A stretch of DNA of 64,000 bases from Icerya purchasi (taxonomy: Eukaryota; Arthropoda; Insecta; Hemiptera; Monophlebidae), in the NCBI GenBank assembly GCA_039619475.1, contig CM077115.1:176770060-176834059 (forward strand). Direction: 5' to 3'. The translations under genes and the position numbers were made by a program. The notes beneath the pieces are model-generated. The model ran no database searches, was not told the origin of the DNA, and saw only the letters and a program-made list of their open reading frames with translations. Positions 47,801 to 55,913 of this stretch are shown here, piece by piece. Every line of letters starts with the position of its first letter. The stretch's first letter is position 1.

Positions 47801-48490
47801 CCGATATATGTGGGTATGTCTATATTAGACATAAGTAAACGTATTATGTATAAGCATCACTATAATGTGATGATGCCCATGTACGGAAATGAGAGGTTGC
47901 AGCTTCTATACACTGACACTGACTCTTTTATATATAATATTCGGACTGCAGATCTCTATGAGGATGTGAAAAACAACCTCAACATATATGATACCAGTGA
48001 TTACTCGCCTAGTCATAAGTGTTTTAGTTTAGTTAATAAAAAAGTATTGGGTAAGTTCAAGGACGAGCTTAATGGTGTGCCTATATGTGCATTTATTGGG
48101 CTTCGTCCTAAGGTGTACAGCATTAAGTTAGCGGATAGCATTATTAAAAAATGCAAGGGTATATCCCGATGCATTGTCAATAATGATATCCAATATAGTC
48201 ATTATTATTATTGTGTAACAAATAAGGCGGCCATTTATAATACTTATTTCACTAGTTTTAATATACGTAGTTTTAAGCACCTGCTGTACACTGTAAAACA
48301 GAGTAAATTGGCCATTTCAGGGGCGGATGATAAGCGTATCATAGAAGCTGACAACTCCCACACATATGCTATAGGCCATAGGGATGTTGTTAGCTTCAAA
48401 AATAGGTTTAGTTTCGTTCTAGACGAACTAAACATGTACCATACATTTAAGAATAGTTTATTTTGGGATCGTGCGAGATATGGATGTTAA
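44825..48490 (+). CDS. POLB: Protein-primed DNA polymerase B (Polinton)
   Basis: 1221 residues, full length for a Polinton polymerase; it would copy the element from its ends using a protein primer. N-terminal region: a C/H pair in a papain-like arrangement (C174 in DEQCFKYAIL, H267 in KHHFCCIRNLSRL) and a zinc-binding CHRC (292-295) with later His/Cys. Exonuclease motifs: YADFE (D348, E350), HNLTGYD (N532, D537), YLRTD (Y680, D684). Between Exo I and Exo II sits an endonuclease VII/HNH-like cluster, CHIC (486-489) and DHCHLTGTFRGAAH (from 500). Polymerase motifs: A FYIDCNNLYG (D783), B KLLNNAVFG (K928, N931), C YTDTDS (D1031, D1033). All catalytic residues expected are present and the frame is open. 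ATG chosen as the first after a TATA box; context AAAAATGG is good. The neighbour downstream is convergent. Confidence 0.95.
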   Translation: MAEQNISYTVQEISTKYRTRLATYRIINKNPMRVDIDEFLTEISEVATEKIEDRIGTGVKASILLQCQFEKMVANGEVDRAPKFFPISAHLLLLGDDVEEWYEESVSKLKGDVDKFENASGSGWRIVKIDYLEVRLNFRNILQRAGSFIDLPTPLKKKKAVVNVIPSEASDEQCFKYAILAQFVSRNAERCNQYNYNSELSNRYVWRGISFPTPLSDINIFERANPSASVNVYGVDDKNIIFPLRIAKEIREHHHNLLLLKDGEKHHFCCIRNLSRLVGRQINSIQHRMFICHRCLSHTQNEGRYLEHIRQCADVPPLAASVPAEGKNILKYDKYKCQQFIPYVIYADFECMLVPIQDGGEDEVMQSAVGATAMGVDNPDMQIVNESDVVLGDGENTSLHRRTQNASCANTVKVQRHKTMSYCYYIVDRVNNTVTSPELYRGRDAAKKFVECLVQEAREIEKIYAVKKRMFMTPQDRIDFSNASHCHICRDLLRGDKVADHCHLTGTFRGAAHSQCNLQYQLPPFVPVIIHNLTGYDSHLIVRQLAYDDQDIFVLANTEERYKGFTKRVSSNISLRFVDSLQFMASSLGKLAQNLPEDAFRHTLANIPNPSLLSLLCRKGVFPYEYCSDESKLNETTLPAREDFYSSLSKSHISIDDYNHAKNVWSTLNVGTLGEYSDIYLRTDVLILADVFEQFRDVCFQKYGLDACWFFSAPALSFQAMLKATEVQMELLTDYDMYLFFESAIRGGLTQSVMRYCEARNPLVSSSGCSDGGDDPNYIFYIDCNNLYGTAMSEALPYKGFKWLTQEEIDDLDVMEVPDDSQLGYVIEVDIEYPEELHSLHNDLPFLPESKVVSRLGNVKKLVATLENKTRYIIHYTYLKLAIQNGLKLCKIHRGIKFEQTPWLKKYIDLNTVFRQQAKNEFEKNFFKLLNNAVFGKTMENIRSRPKIKLVCNKVKFTKLVGKSSFKDRTLYNEDPFLCAVHEHPTKLLFNKPIYVGMSILDISKRIMYKHHYNVMMPMYGNERLQLLYTDTDSFIYNIRTADLYEDVKNNLNIYDTSDYSPSHKCFSLVNKKVLGKFKDELNGVPICAFIGLRPKVYSIKLADSIIKKCKGISRCIVNNDIQYSHYYYCVTNKAAIYNTYFTSFNIRSFKHLLYTVKQSKLAISGADDKRIIEADNSHTYAIGHRDVVSFKNRFSFVLDELNMYHTFKNSLFWDRARYGC

Positions 48491-49017
48491 TGATTTAAGT
48501 AAAAACAAGTCAGAGAGAGTGAAATGTGCGTAAATGTGGATTAAGTGAGAGAGTAGTATTATTATTATTATCTAACCATTAAGTTACATCCGCCCCTACC
48601 TAGTATTATTATTAATGTTATTTTTTATTATTATTTATTCATACTAGTCATTTATATTTATGTGTGTATATATTTCTGTATATATCATTTTATATATGTA
48701 TGTAAAATCATTTTTTGATGAAAATACATAGTTTTTATCCTTATCCATTTATTTACTTGTTTTTTATTTAAATTTTATAATTATCTACATATATATGTTC
48801 TGTTTCAATATTAAGCATAAACTATATAGGTTGATGAAGAAGAGAAAAAAGAAGAAGTAGCAGTAGCACAGAAGAAGAAAAAATACTAATTTTATGAATC
48901 ATACATTTATTCAAAAAAATTTATAACTAAAATATAGAAAATTACATGTAAAAATTGATAAATTGAAAATTAAATATGAAACAAATTTAAAAAAACTGTT
49001 TTGAAACAAGAAAAAAA
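48491..49017. other. Convergent intergenic region of the Polinton
   Basis: AT-rich spacer where the polymerase (plus) and the minus-strand gene group converge. It contains a short GAAGAAGAGAAAAAAG purine run near 48835-48885 that recurs in variant form at 50310-50330, each time just downstream of one of the two paralogous minus-strand genes; so the duplication of these genes included their 3' flank. No ORF. Confidence 0.5.
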
Positions 49018-49830
49018 TCATATTTTAAAAATTTTTGGCATTTCATAACAACATATGTAACAATCTTTACCCAATACATATTTATCTGAGCTTTGATGAA
49101 AATGTTGGTTACATGGTAAATAGGGCTGTACTTTATTATTCATGAGTGTAGCAGGTGGTAAATATTCATAATAATCTACAATTTTTTCACCAAATTTCGC
49201 TAACACTACTTCTGGAGGTGTCTGTTGTAAAAGTTGAATAATACTATCCCGCGTTGTTGCTTCCATAAATGGTTTGACAATATGATCGAACCACTTCTTC
49301 ATTAACATCATTTTGTTTAATACACACAAGCTATCGTCACTTCCATTATTATGAAAATCACATTGAATAATTTCCATAACATTCTTGAACTGCTTATGTA
49401 ACTCTGCTATAGATGGCATACTATAATCATTTGTCAAGTTAATAATTTTGAATGGTAAATTCTGTGATTTGATCAAATGTAACATCCATGGTATATTTTT
49501 ACAATCCCCATGCATGTAGATTTGTGTTTTTTTATTCTTTTCATTCATCATTCCTAAATCACTTCCGAGATGAGTGATATCCCTGACTTTATAATTCCAC
49601 GGATTGTTGCGATATTGCCAATAGGCTTTCGTTTTATCTCCTTGAAAATAGTGTTCAAGCTCTGTAAATGCTCGTTGTGAAGGTTTATATAAAGTGTGTA
49701 AATTTTGCTTACCATCAATGGCAAGCATTGCTAATTCGGTAACTTCATAATGTTCTTTTTGTAATGTAAATCGTTCAACATCCAAGAAAAAACCATGCGT
49801 TGCGTTCAATGTATAAAAATTAGCAGACAT
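49018..49830 (-). CDS. Exonuclease-like Polinton protein, paralogue 1
   Basis: 270 residues from the ATG at 49830 (MSANFYTLNATHG); an upstream TTG at 49866 is not taken as a start in a eukaryote. Function unknown. Visible: FFLDVERF near the N-terminus (D17, E19) followed by ELAMLAIDGK and YKPS, then IYMHGDCKN, FKIINLTNDYSMPS, and CDFHNNGSDDSLCVLNKMML. This order of blocks is that of a DEDD exonuclease (RNase H-like) fold: first-strand DxE, a second strand, a GD helix, and a C..H...C..NA helix. The last catalytic positions are not clearly kept, so activity is doubtful. It is clearly paralogous to the gene at 50393-51304. The C-terminus has a CNQHFH and CYICC cysteine/histidine cluster that could bind zinc. 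Fold assignment is inference. Confidence 0.75.
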   Translation of the reverse strand: MSANFYTLNATHGFFLDVERFTLQKEHYEVTELAMLAIDGKQNLHTLYKPSQRAFTELEHYFQGDKTKAYWQYRNNPWNYKVRDITHLGSDLGMMNEKNKKTQIYMHGDCKNIPWMLHLIKSQNLPFKIINLTNDYSMPSIAELHKQFKNVMEIIQCDFHNNGSDDSLCVLNKMMLMKKWFDHIVKPFMEATTRDSIIQLLQQTPPEVVLAKFGEKIVDYYEYLPPATLMNNKVQPYLPCNQHFHQSSDKYVLGKDCYICCYEMPKIFKI

Positions 49831-50392
49831 TTTGTGACTTAAAGATAACACAAACAATCGTATCAAACACAGTAACTCAATATAACTTTTTTGAATAAAA
49901 CTTTAACTGATTGAAAAATGGTTTAATGTTGCTAGTTATATAGAATTTAATGTTGAAGCAAAATAAAACAAGTCACCATCATATACTCATTATTTAACAA
50001 CCGTTGTTAGCGATTTCACCTTTTCCAGGAATGTAAATGTGTCGAACGAATCATTTAAAACTCATTAGATTTTCATGTTAATAATTTGTTACTATTTTGA
50101 ACACATTACACTAATTAGACAAGGTTTATTCCTCATTTAGAATATCTCGAGGCGATAAACTTTCTCTATATCTTAAACGAGTTATTTTAAGTTATTAGCA
50201 TGTAACATGTTATATTTTCTTTCATACAATTTCCTAATATTATTTATAAGTATAATAATTTGTGTTCCATTTCAATATTAAATATAAACTATGTATGTTA
50301 GTGTGGAAGAAGAAAAAGAAAAAAATACTCATTTTGAAAATTATATACACATTTATTCAAAAATTTACAACTAAAATATGAAAAAATTACAA
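49831..50392. other. Spacer between the two exonuclease-like paralogues
   Basis: 562 bases of AT-rich sequence holding the upstream region of paralogue 1 and the 3' flank of paralogue 2, including repeats of the flank of paralogue 1 (ACATTTATTCAAAAATTTAC, 50346 onward, is close to 48903 onward). No ORF. Confidence 0.5.
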
Positions 50393-51304
50393 TTAAAAAG
50401 ATAAATATAATTTATGAGCTGAAATTGGAATTGTTGTAGATTCAGAATCATCACAATCGTAAACTATATTTTCTTCTAAAATTGTTTGATCTCCATTATT
50501 AAAATCTTTTCCTAAAGTTTCCGGGCACATATCTCGCAAAAAATCTGTTACATTTTTACGTCTACACTGTTTACAATCTTTAATTAAGGTAGGATGAGCT
50601 GCACTGAGTGGTAATGAATCTGGTATATCAAATCTATGATGCTTAAAACACGGCAAACATTTTTTAATATCTTCGTTTTTCCTTAATGATTCAGGTAATT
50701 TATCATAAAAATCACAAATTTTATCTGGGTACAAGGAAACTAATGTTTCTGCAGCAGCCTTCTGTATCGCTTGTTGTTTAGGTCTAACATTCATATCATA
50801 CCATTTCATCATTATAAATGCGTTTTTTAATGAGCATACATTAAGTCGTCCATCAGTGTGTGCGTCACATTTTACAGTACTCGCTATAGCATTGTACTTA
50901 TTATTTAAATTTCTCAAATTCGGCATACTGTAATGTGTTTCTAAGTTAATTATTTTATAATCCGTAAGCGACGTTATCATTAGTTTTTCCCATATAGTTT
51001 CAATTTTGGAATCTCCTTTAACATAAATTTTTAAAGGTTGTAAACTAATTAAAACATTTTCCAAATCTATAGATATATTTCTATAATTGGAATCTCCAGC
51101 ATTCCATGGGATTGAATGATAATTTCGTGTGAGCCATAAATTTGTACGTCTTTTACTACTGGTTAATATATTCCAATCGATCGGTGGTTTGTAAACTCGA
51201 TGAAATTTTATTTCTCCATTTAAAGCTAATATAACAAGCTCTTTAATAATGTATGCGTTATCATTATTTTTAAAACACTGGAAATCAATTATTACTTCAT
51301 GCAT
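50393..51304 (-). CDS. Exonuclease-like Polinton protein, paralogue 2
   Basis: 303 residues from the ATG at 51304 (MHEVIIDFQCFKN). The frame is open upstream to a TTG at 51379, but that part encodes a hydrophobic stretch, and the ATG is preceded by a pyrimidine-rich tract and CAG, like a splice acceptor, so the downstream ATG is preferred. It shares with paralogue 1 ELVILALNGE, YKPP, IYVKGDSK, YKIINLETHYSMPN, CDAHTDGRLNVCSLKNAF and MKWYDMNVRP. The first catalytic motif reads DFQ, not DxE, so it is probably not a nuclease. It has C-terminal CFKHHRF and CKQCRR zinc-type motifs and an extra C-terminal extension absent from paralogue 1. Function unknown. Confidence 0.75.
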   Translation of the reverse strand: MHEVIIDFQCFKNNDNAYIIKELVILALNGEIKFHRVYKPPIDWNILTSSKRRTNLWLTRNYHSIPWNAGDSNYRNISIDLENVLISLQPLKIYVKGDSKIETIWEKLMITSLTDYKIINLETHYSMPNLRNLNNKYNAIASTVKCDAHTDGRLNVCSLKNAFIMMKWYDMNVRPKQQAIQKAAAETLVSLYPDKICDFYDKLPESLRKNEDIKKCLPCFKHHRFDIPDSLPLSAAHPTLIKDCKQCRRKNVTDFLRDMCPETLGKDFNNGDQTILEENIVYDCDDSESTTIPISAHKLYLSF

Positions 51305-51489
51305 ATTACTTACTGTAGTGGAAAACAGAAAGAGAAAACTTAACGAAATAAAAACTTTATTAATTAAAAATAAATACAATCGTGTAAAAACAAAAATTTA
51401 ACTTACAACTTTAAAGAACATTACTGAAACACATTCAACATAATACTAAAAGCAAAATATCGAACAGCATTCTTTTATAATTTTTCTAT

Positions 51490-52725
51490 TTACAATTCGA
51501 GCACATTATAACTGGTTGTTTTATCATGTATTATAAGCGCGTAGCATGAAGTGTTTGCAGGTACGTTATCACGAGTCTTAAAATCCACTCTAATCTGTAA
51601 CGGACTACCGTCATTTAAGAGTTCATTTTGAAAATTACACGGTATAATAAACAGCGGATATTTGCTGAGAAATGAATCTACACTAACTGCAGGATGTGGT
51701 GGGTCCTTTCCGTAATACATTGTTTGAAAATTCGCATATAACAAGTATAGATTACCAAATCTTTTCCGTTCAAAATCTAAATTCATCACTTCGTAAGGAT
51801 ATCTTGTTGAATTTATGTACGCACAAATCTCAGTTACATTAATATGATCAAATGTAGAGGCATCCTTGGTTAAATCATTTTGTTTATTTGTCTGGAATCC
51901 AATAATGATGAAGCGAGGACGTTCTACAGTAGAAGTTGATTTGATTACCCAGCTATGCTCGGAAATGGTGGGCAAAGATGGTTGATGTGAAAGAGACCAT
52001 GCTCTAAATTGTATAGGTGCTTGTTTTGTTTTCTTTATTCGATTAAGTAAAGATATTTTTGCTCGATCACTCAGTTTAACAAAAGGTAGTTGCCAGGCAA
52101 TGGTTTGAAATGTTACATTAATTGTCTTATCAGCTATTGCAGTAAATCCATTTTTATCATTGTTTGCACGGATGAGAATAATTTCTTGTGTTGCATGTAC
52201 GATTGCACGTCTATAATCTTCTGCAAAACTGAATATGTAGCGTAAAGGAATAATAAACTGAAATTCCAACAGTAATTTAGCTCCGGCACCTAATGATGTT
52301 GAGGGACTTGATGTATCAGTAATTTCTCGTGTAAATACTTTCAATTCTTCTGTATTTAGAGCGCATGTACTGTAGTTGTAATCTGATTTGATATTCTCCG
52401 AACATAATAATCTACGTGCAAGAGTTGTAATTCCCGGTTGTCGTACACATTCTATAATAGTTCCATTAATTTCGTAGCGTAGCTCTGTGAATAGAAATAA
52501 AGGTCCATTCATTGAAAAATCTACTGACGGTGAAACTGTGCCTTGTAGAAGTAAATAACTTTCCGATGGTAAAGTAATAACATCTTTTTGCTGAACAGGT
52601 ATACGTATTTCATCACCAGCACCAAATCTTGAACTTGCGTATGGTTTATGTGTATGTATTTCATAAGCCGCTATTGTTTCGTCAATAACTGCATTTGCAG
52701 AATCAATTTGTAATATATGTTCCAT
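51490..52725 (-). CDS. MCP: Major capsid protein, double jelly-roll
   Basis: 411 residues from the ATG at 52725 (MEHILQIDSANAVID). It would form the hexon-like capsomers of the virion. The pattern fits the Polinton/insect double-jelly-roll capsid family: N-terminal region with DETIAAYEIHTHKPYAS, then GDEIRIPVQQKDVITLPSES and TELRYEINGTIIE; a central QLPFVKLSDRAKISLLNRI; and a C-terminal half with FERKRFGNLYLLYANFQTMY and KYPLFIIPCNFQNELLNDGS. No signal peptide, no transmembrane segment, and β-rich throughout. Length is normal for insect Polintons. It is followed at once by the minor capsid gene in the same direction (214 bp upstream). Family assignment is by recognition of the pattern; a structural comparison would settle it. 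Confidence 0.8.
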   Translation of the reverse strand: MEHILQIDSANAVIDETIAAYEIHTHKPYASSRFGAGDEIRIPVQQKDVITLPSESYLLLQGTVSPSVDFSMNGPLFLFTELRYEINGTIIECVRQPGITTLARRLLCSENIKSDYNYSTCALNTEELKVFTREITDTSSPSTSLGAGAKLLLEFQFIIPLRYIFSFAEDYRRAIVHATQEIILIRANNDKNGFTAIADKTINVTFQTIAWQLPFVKLSDRAKISLLNRIKKTKQAPIQFRAWSLSHQPSLPTISEHSWVIKSTSTVERPRFIIIGFQTNKQNDLTKDASTFDHINVTEICAYINSTRYPYEVMNLDFERKRFGNLYLLYANFQTMYYGKDPPHPAVSVDSFLSKYPLFIIPCNFQNELLNDGSPLQIRVDFKTRDNVPANTSCYALIIHDKTTSYNVLEL

Positions 52726-52835
52726 TGCAAACTAAATCAAACTAATGTTTTTTCTTACTTAATCAACACGTTATAACCCAACGACTTTAGTACACTAATA
52801 CTTTTTCTACTCAACAATTTCTTCTTTTTTCCTCT

Positions 52836-52892
52836 ATTTATATATTTTTTTTCAGCTCGAAACGGCGTTTGAACGTGTTTATATATACTTCT
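52836..52892 (-). promoter_or_regulatory. Possible promoter of the major capsid gene
   Basis: In the 214-bp gap before the capsid gene, the minus strand has two TATATA-rich sites (from TATTTATATATTT at 52836-52848 and TTTATATATAC at 52879-52889), 110-165 bp before the start codon. Given the AT content this is weak evidence. Confidence 0.25.
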
Positions 52893-52939
52893 ATTAGTGT
52901 ATATGAACGGCATTTTAAATTGATATTAATATATCTTTA

Positions 52940-53656
52940 TTAAGATGAAGAACTAGTTAGATGTAAATTTATAATTAAATCTTCACCAGCAAAATCAACG
53001 ATATTCCCGTTTTGATCCTTTATATATACATTTAACTCCGATATGTAATCTGTACTTACGGGTAAATAAATGATAGTTTTCGGATTTTCAGAAATTTTAT
53101 ATCCAGGTGCTATATTTAAAGGAAAACTATAAATAAGATGAGACGATGCTCCATTTGTATATCCGCCTGTTGCTATATTACAATAAACATTTAATATATT
53201 TATCGGTGTAATCTGTACAGTGTTATGACTTGTATGATTCATTTGCGGGGGTAAAACATTTGTCACACCACCAAAACCTAATAGTGGACCAATGCTCCGC
53301 AGTCCGGTAAATTGTATGTAATATTTACTCTGTATAACACACTTTAACGTTCTTTCATCGCCTTTTATAATAATACCATCATCAAAATGCTCTCGTAAGT
53401 ATTCTTCCACATCTTCCACTTCGTAACATCCACTAGGTAATATAATAGATTTCGGGGATTCGTTTCTTTCAACTGCCAACGCAGAATCGTAATAATACAA
53501 TGTATTGCATTCCGACGTGATATTATGTATAGAATGGTATGTTGTTAACGATACTAACCCGATACTCCATTGACGATTATTTGATAATAATAGCGGTGGA
53601 TACACATTACTGGTTAAATTACCTTTTTTACCGCTTAACTGAAATAAGTATGACAT
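52940..53656 (-). CDS. Probable minor capsid protein (penton-like)
   Basis: 238 residues from the ATG at 53656 (MSYLFQLSGKKGNLTSNVYP); the 7 residues before it begin with a TTG and are not accepted. It is β-rich, without membrane segments: LLSNNRQWSIGLVSLTTYHS, then SILPSGCYEVEDVEEYLREH, LGFGGVTNVLPPQMNHTSHN, ITPINILNVYCNIATGG and the C-terminal ELNVYIKDQNGNIVDFAGED. The pattern 'I.V..NIL.V.CNI..G...' is typical of the small single-jelly-roll capsid protein next to the major capsid gene in Polintons, which occupies the five-fold vertices. Position between protease and major capsid gene supports the role. The fold assignment rests on family knowledge and context. Confidence 0.7.
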   Translation of the reverse strand: MSYLFQLSGKKGNLTSNVYPPLLLSNNRQWSIGLVSLTTYHSIHNITSECNTLYYYDSALAVERNESPKSIILPSGCYEVEDVEEYLREHFDDGIIIKGDERTLKCVIQSKYYIQFTGLRSIGPLLGFGGVTNVLPPQMNHTSHNTVQITPINILNVYCNIATGGYTNGASSHLIYSFPLNIAPGYKISENPKTIIYLPVSTDYISELNVYIKDQNGNIVDFAGEDLIINLHLTSSSS

Positions 53657-53804
53657 GACCGTATCGGTTTTACACAAATTGAAATAAACAAAAATAATAA
53701 TAACGCGAACTATTTTTAAAAAATATTGTATTCAAAATTAAAACTAATATCTACAATAATCGAAAAAAATTATAATCACACGTGCTTATATACTAATGAA
53801 GACA

Positions 53805-54353
53805 TCATTGAACACCAAATGGGGTAGGTAACGTATTTGTTAGAAATCGTAAACATAGTTCTCCGCAATTAACCGAATTATAACGTTGATAGGCGCGTCT
53901 GTTGTATAGAATTTCAATCTTTGGATCGTATTTGCGTAAATATTTAACTAACTCTGCGGAGGGAGATAAATTTCCATAACTATCGAAATATTCTGCACGA
54001 CTACTGTATTTTCTGTAGGCGGTCCAATGAGTTCCTGGACCTTTTTGCGAATCCATATTAACAATCGCACACTCATTTTTCTTAGGTTTGGTAGGCAATC
54101 CATCGCGATCGTAAACTCCTCTAAAATTTGGAACACTTAATTTTTTCGCGTAAAATAAAATATCAAAATTTGTTAACGCTCTATTGCTAGGTATAGAATT
54201 AACCTCGAAAAAACTGATTACGTCTCGCGTTGCCACTATATGGAGCCAAATATAAACCAAGACCGCTTCTGTATGGTCGTAAATAAAGACCTTTCCCGAT
54301 CTTTTTATCAATTTGCAAACCTTTACTCGATTTAAAACTTTTTCTAGCTTCAT
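53805..54353 (-). CDS. PRO: Adenain-type cysteine protease (maturation protease)
   Basis: The open frame is 182 residues; the conserved enzyme begins at about residue 45 (VISFFEVNSIPSN). It would cut virion precursor proteins during maturation. Catalytic residues by family pattern: H109 (GPGTHWTAY), D124 (EYFDSYGN), Q156 (YQRYNS) and C163 (SVNCGELC). The first 50 codons overlap the 3' end of the gene at 54199-55071 in another frame, and the only ATG is at 54353, within that overlap. Expression of the core could therefore need initiation at 54353, a +1 frameshift near the TTTTTT run at the overlap end, or splicing. No in-frame ATG stands at the start of the conserved core. Enzyme identity is certain by motif; the true start is not. 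Confidence 0.85.
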   Translation of the reverse strand: MKLEKVLNRVKVCKLIKRSGKVFIYDHTEAVLVYIWLHIVATRDVISFFEVNSIPSNRALTNFDILFYAKKLSVPNFRGVYDRDGLPTKPKKNECAIVNMDSQKGPGTHWTAYRKYSSRAEYFDSYGNLSPSAELVKYLRKYDPKIEILYNRRAYQRYNSVNCGELCLRFLTNTLPTPFGVQ

Positions 54354-55071
54354 TTACATCTTTCACCGCTTTTGCTATTGATGATACAGATGATGAAATT
54401 CCTCCTAATGTAGCAATACCAGCTAATAACGGTATAAGGGGGAGAGCTCCTCCAGTTTTGTTAATCGGAATAATTCGAACATTTTCACTATCAGCTACTG
54501 TAGGGTTTAATTTTTTAACTGCTTTAATCGCTCTTTTCATTCGTCCTCGGAGGGTTTTTTCTTTACGAACAGCCTTCCGCGCCACATTTAACACGTCTCT
54601 GAAATATACATTTTTTCCTTTTGAGGATTTTGATTTGGTTCTACGTTTCCCCGCTTGTTTTTTACCGCGACGACGATATCTACCGCCTAATTTACGTTTT
54701 ACTTTCATAGCGTTTGTTGTTATCCAAGCAGCCGCTTTCTCACCGAAACTGCTATCCGATGCTTTAACACGTTCCCAAGCTTTATTTTCTAATATTTTAT
54801 CCGCTTCAGCGCGATTTTTATTATCCGAATATTTACTATATGCTATATCATGTTCTTTAGCAGCCTCATCCAGTGGGTTTATACCGGTTATACCGCGACT
54901 TAGTTGACGATCTAACTTTGTACCGGGTCCTAAATAATTATAGCCCGGATAATGTAATTGCAACGGAAGCTTATCTATAACTCTATTTAATACAGTACCG
55001 ATACCGCAACCACACTTTTTACTCTTTTTTAACGCTTTAACGTTTCGCTGTTTTCTTTGTTTTCTCGCCAT
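54199..55071 (-). CDS. Basic virion protein with parvovirus-type phospholipase A2 motif
   Basis: 290 residues from the ATG at 55071. Residues 1-20 are basic with a CGCG motif. Residues 42-100 carry the phospholipase A2 signature: YLGPGT (46-51, calcium loop) and KEHDIAY with the H74-D75 catalytic pair. Residues 122-155 are an Arg/Lys-rich block (RYRRRGKKQAGKRRTKSK), likely to bind DNA or to localise to the nucleus. Residues 207-224 are hydrophobic (ALPLIPLLAGIATLGG), like a membrane-active peptide. The C-terminus repeats GLYLxPY. Established: such A2 domains in parvovirus VP1 breach the endosomal membrane, and adintoviruses carry a similar domain. Inference: it acts during virion entry. It overlaps the protease frame by about 155 bases. 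Confidence 0.8.
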   Translation of the reverse strand: MARKQRKQRNVKALKKSKKCGCGIGTVLNRVIDKLPLQLHYPGYNYLGPGTKLDRQLSRGITGINPLDEAAKEHDIAYSKYSDNKNRAEADKILENKAWERVKASDSSFGEKAAAWITTNAMKVKRKLGGRYRRRGKKQAGKRRTKSKSSKGKNVYFRDVLNVARKAVRKEKTLRGRMKRAIKAVKKLNPTVADSENVRIIPINKTGGALPLIPLLAGIATLGGISSSVSSIAKAVKDVNEARKSFKSSKGLQIDKKIGKGLYLRPYRSGLGLYLAPYSGNARRNQFFRG

Positions 55072-55190
55072 TTCAAAATTATTTTTCTATATATATACTT
55101 TTTTTCACTAAATTTTTCGAGGTTTACATGTGTATAAACGTGTATTTATACCTTTTAGTTGTTGTTTATTACGTGAATAAATAAGTTATA
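55072..55190. promoter_or_regulatory. Divergent promoter region, Polinton centre
   Basis: 119 bases separate the ATG of the minus-strand virion protein (55071) from that of the plus-strand ATPase (55191). A plus-strand TATA-like site (GTATTTATACC, 55142-55152) lies about 40 bp before the ATPase start; on the minus strand TATATATAG (55088-55098) lies about 20 bp before that start. All minus-strand capsid genes and all plus-strand assembly/integration genes point away from here, so shared timing is plausible (inference). Confidence 0.5.
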
Positions 55191-55913
55191 ATGAAAATTG
55201 AAAAGCAGTCAACTACATTGCCTATAAATAATGCGTTGTCATTGGTAGAACCTAGTGACACATCAGTGCGTAATAAACACGGTTCATTGTTTCCGAATAA
55301 TATAAGATGTTTAATTATCGGTCCGAGCGGGTGTGGAAAAACAAATTCATTATTCACATTATTAACACATTCGAATGGATTGCGTTATGAAAATGTCTAC
55401 ATTTACAGTACTTCTTTATATCAACCGAAATATAAATTGTTAGATACGATATACAAGTCTACGCCTAACATTGGTTATCAAACATTTTCCGATGATCTAA
55501 ATTTAATAACACCTGACACGATTAATCCAAATTCGATATTTATATTTGATGATATACCAACGTGCAGAGTTCAACCTGTTGTGCAACAATATTTTTCGAT
55601 GGGTCGACATAAAAACGTAGATTGCTTCTATTTGTGTCAAACGTATGTAATGATTCCTAAACATATGATACGAGATAATGCTAATTTCATACTTGTATTT
55701 GCTCAAGATGATATAAATATACGTCACATATACGATGAACATGTTAATGGTATGTGTCCGTTTAAGACTTTTAAAAAAATTTGTAAAACATGTTGGAAGA
55801 ATAAACACGGTTTCTTGGTGATTGATAAGGAGAGTGAACTATATAAAGGACGGTTTCGTCGTGGTTTCGATGAGTTTATAGTGATTGATGATGAAAAAGA
55901 TGGCGAAGAATAG
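55191..55913 (+). CDS. ATP: DNA-packaging ATPase (FtsK/HerA type)
   Basis: 240 residues, the usual length for a Polinton ATPase. Motor that would drive DNA into the capsid. Walker A GPSGCGKT at 44-51 and Walker B IFIFDD at 116-121; GRHKNVDCFYLCQTY (about 140-155) fits the region after Walker B with a conserved Q sensor. It begins at the ATG at 55191 and lies as the first gene of the plus-strand cluster. Its end overlaps the next gene by about 26 bases in a different frame (stop at 55911-55913, next start at 55888). A close tie to the capsid proteins by function. Confidence 0.93.
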   Translation: MKIEKQSTTLPINNALSLVEPSDTSVRNKHGSLFPNNIRCLIIGPSGCGKTNSLFTLLTHSNGLRYENVYIYSTSLYQPKYKLLDTIYKSTPNIGYQTFSDDLNLITPDTINPNSIFIFDDIPTCRVQPVVQQYFSMGRHKNVDCFYLCQTYVMIPKHMIRDNANFILVFAQDDINIRHIYDEHVNGMCPFKTFKKICKTCWKNKHGFLVIDKESELYKGRFRRGFDEFIVIDDEKDGEE

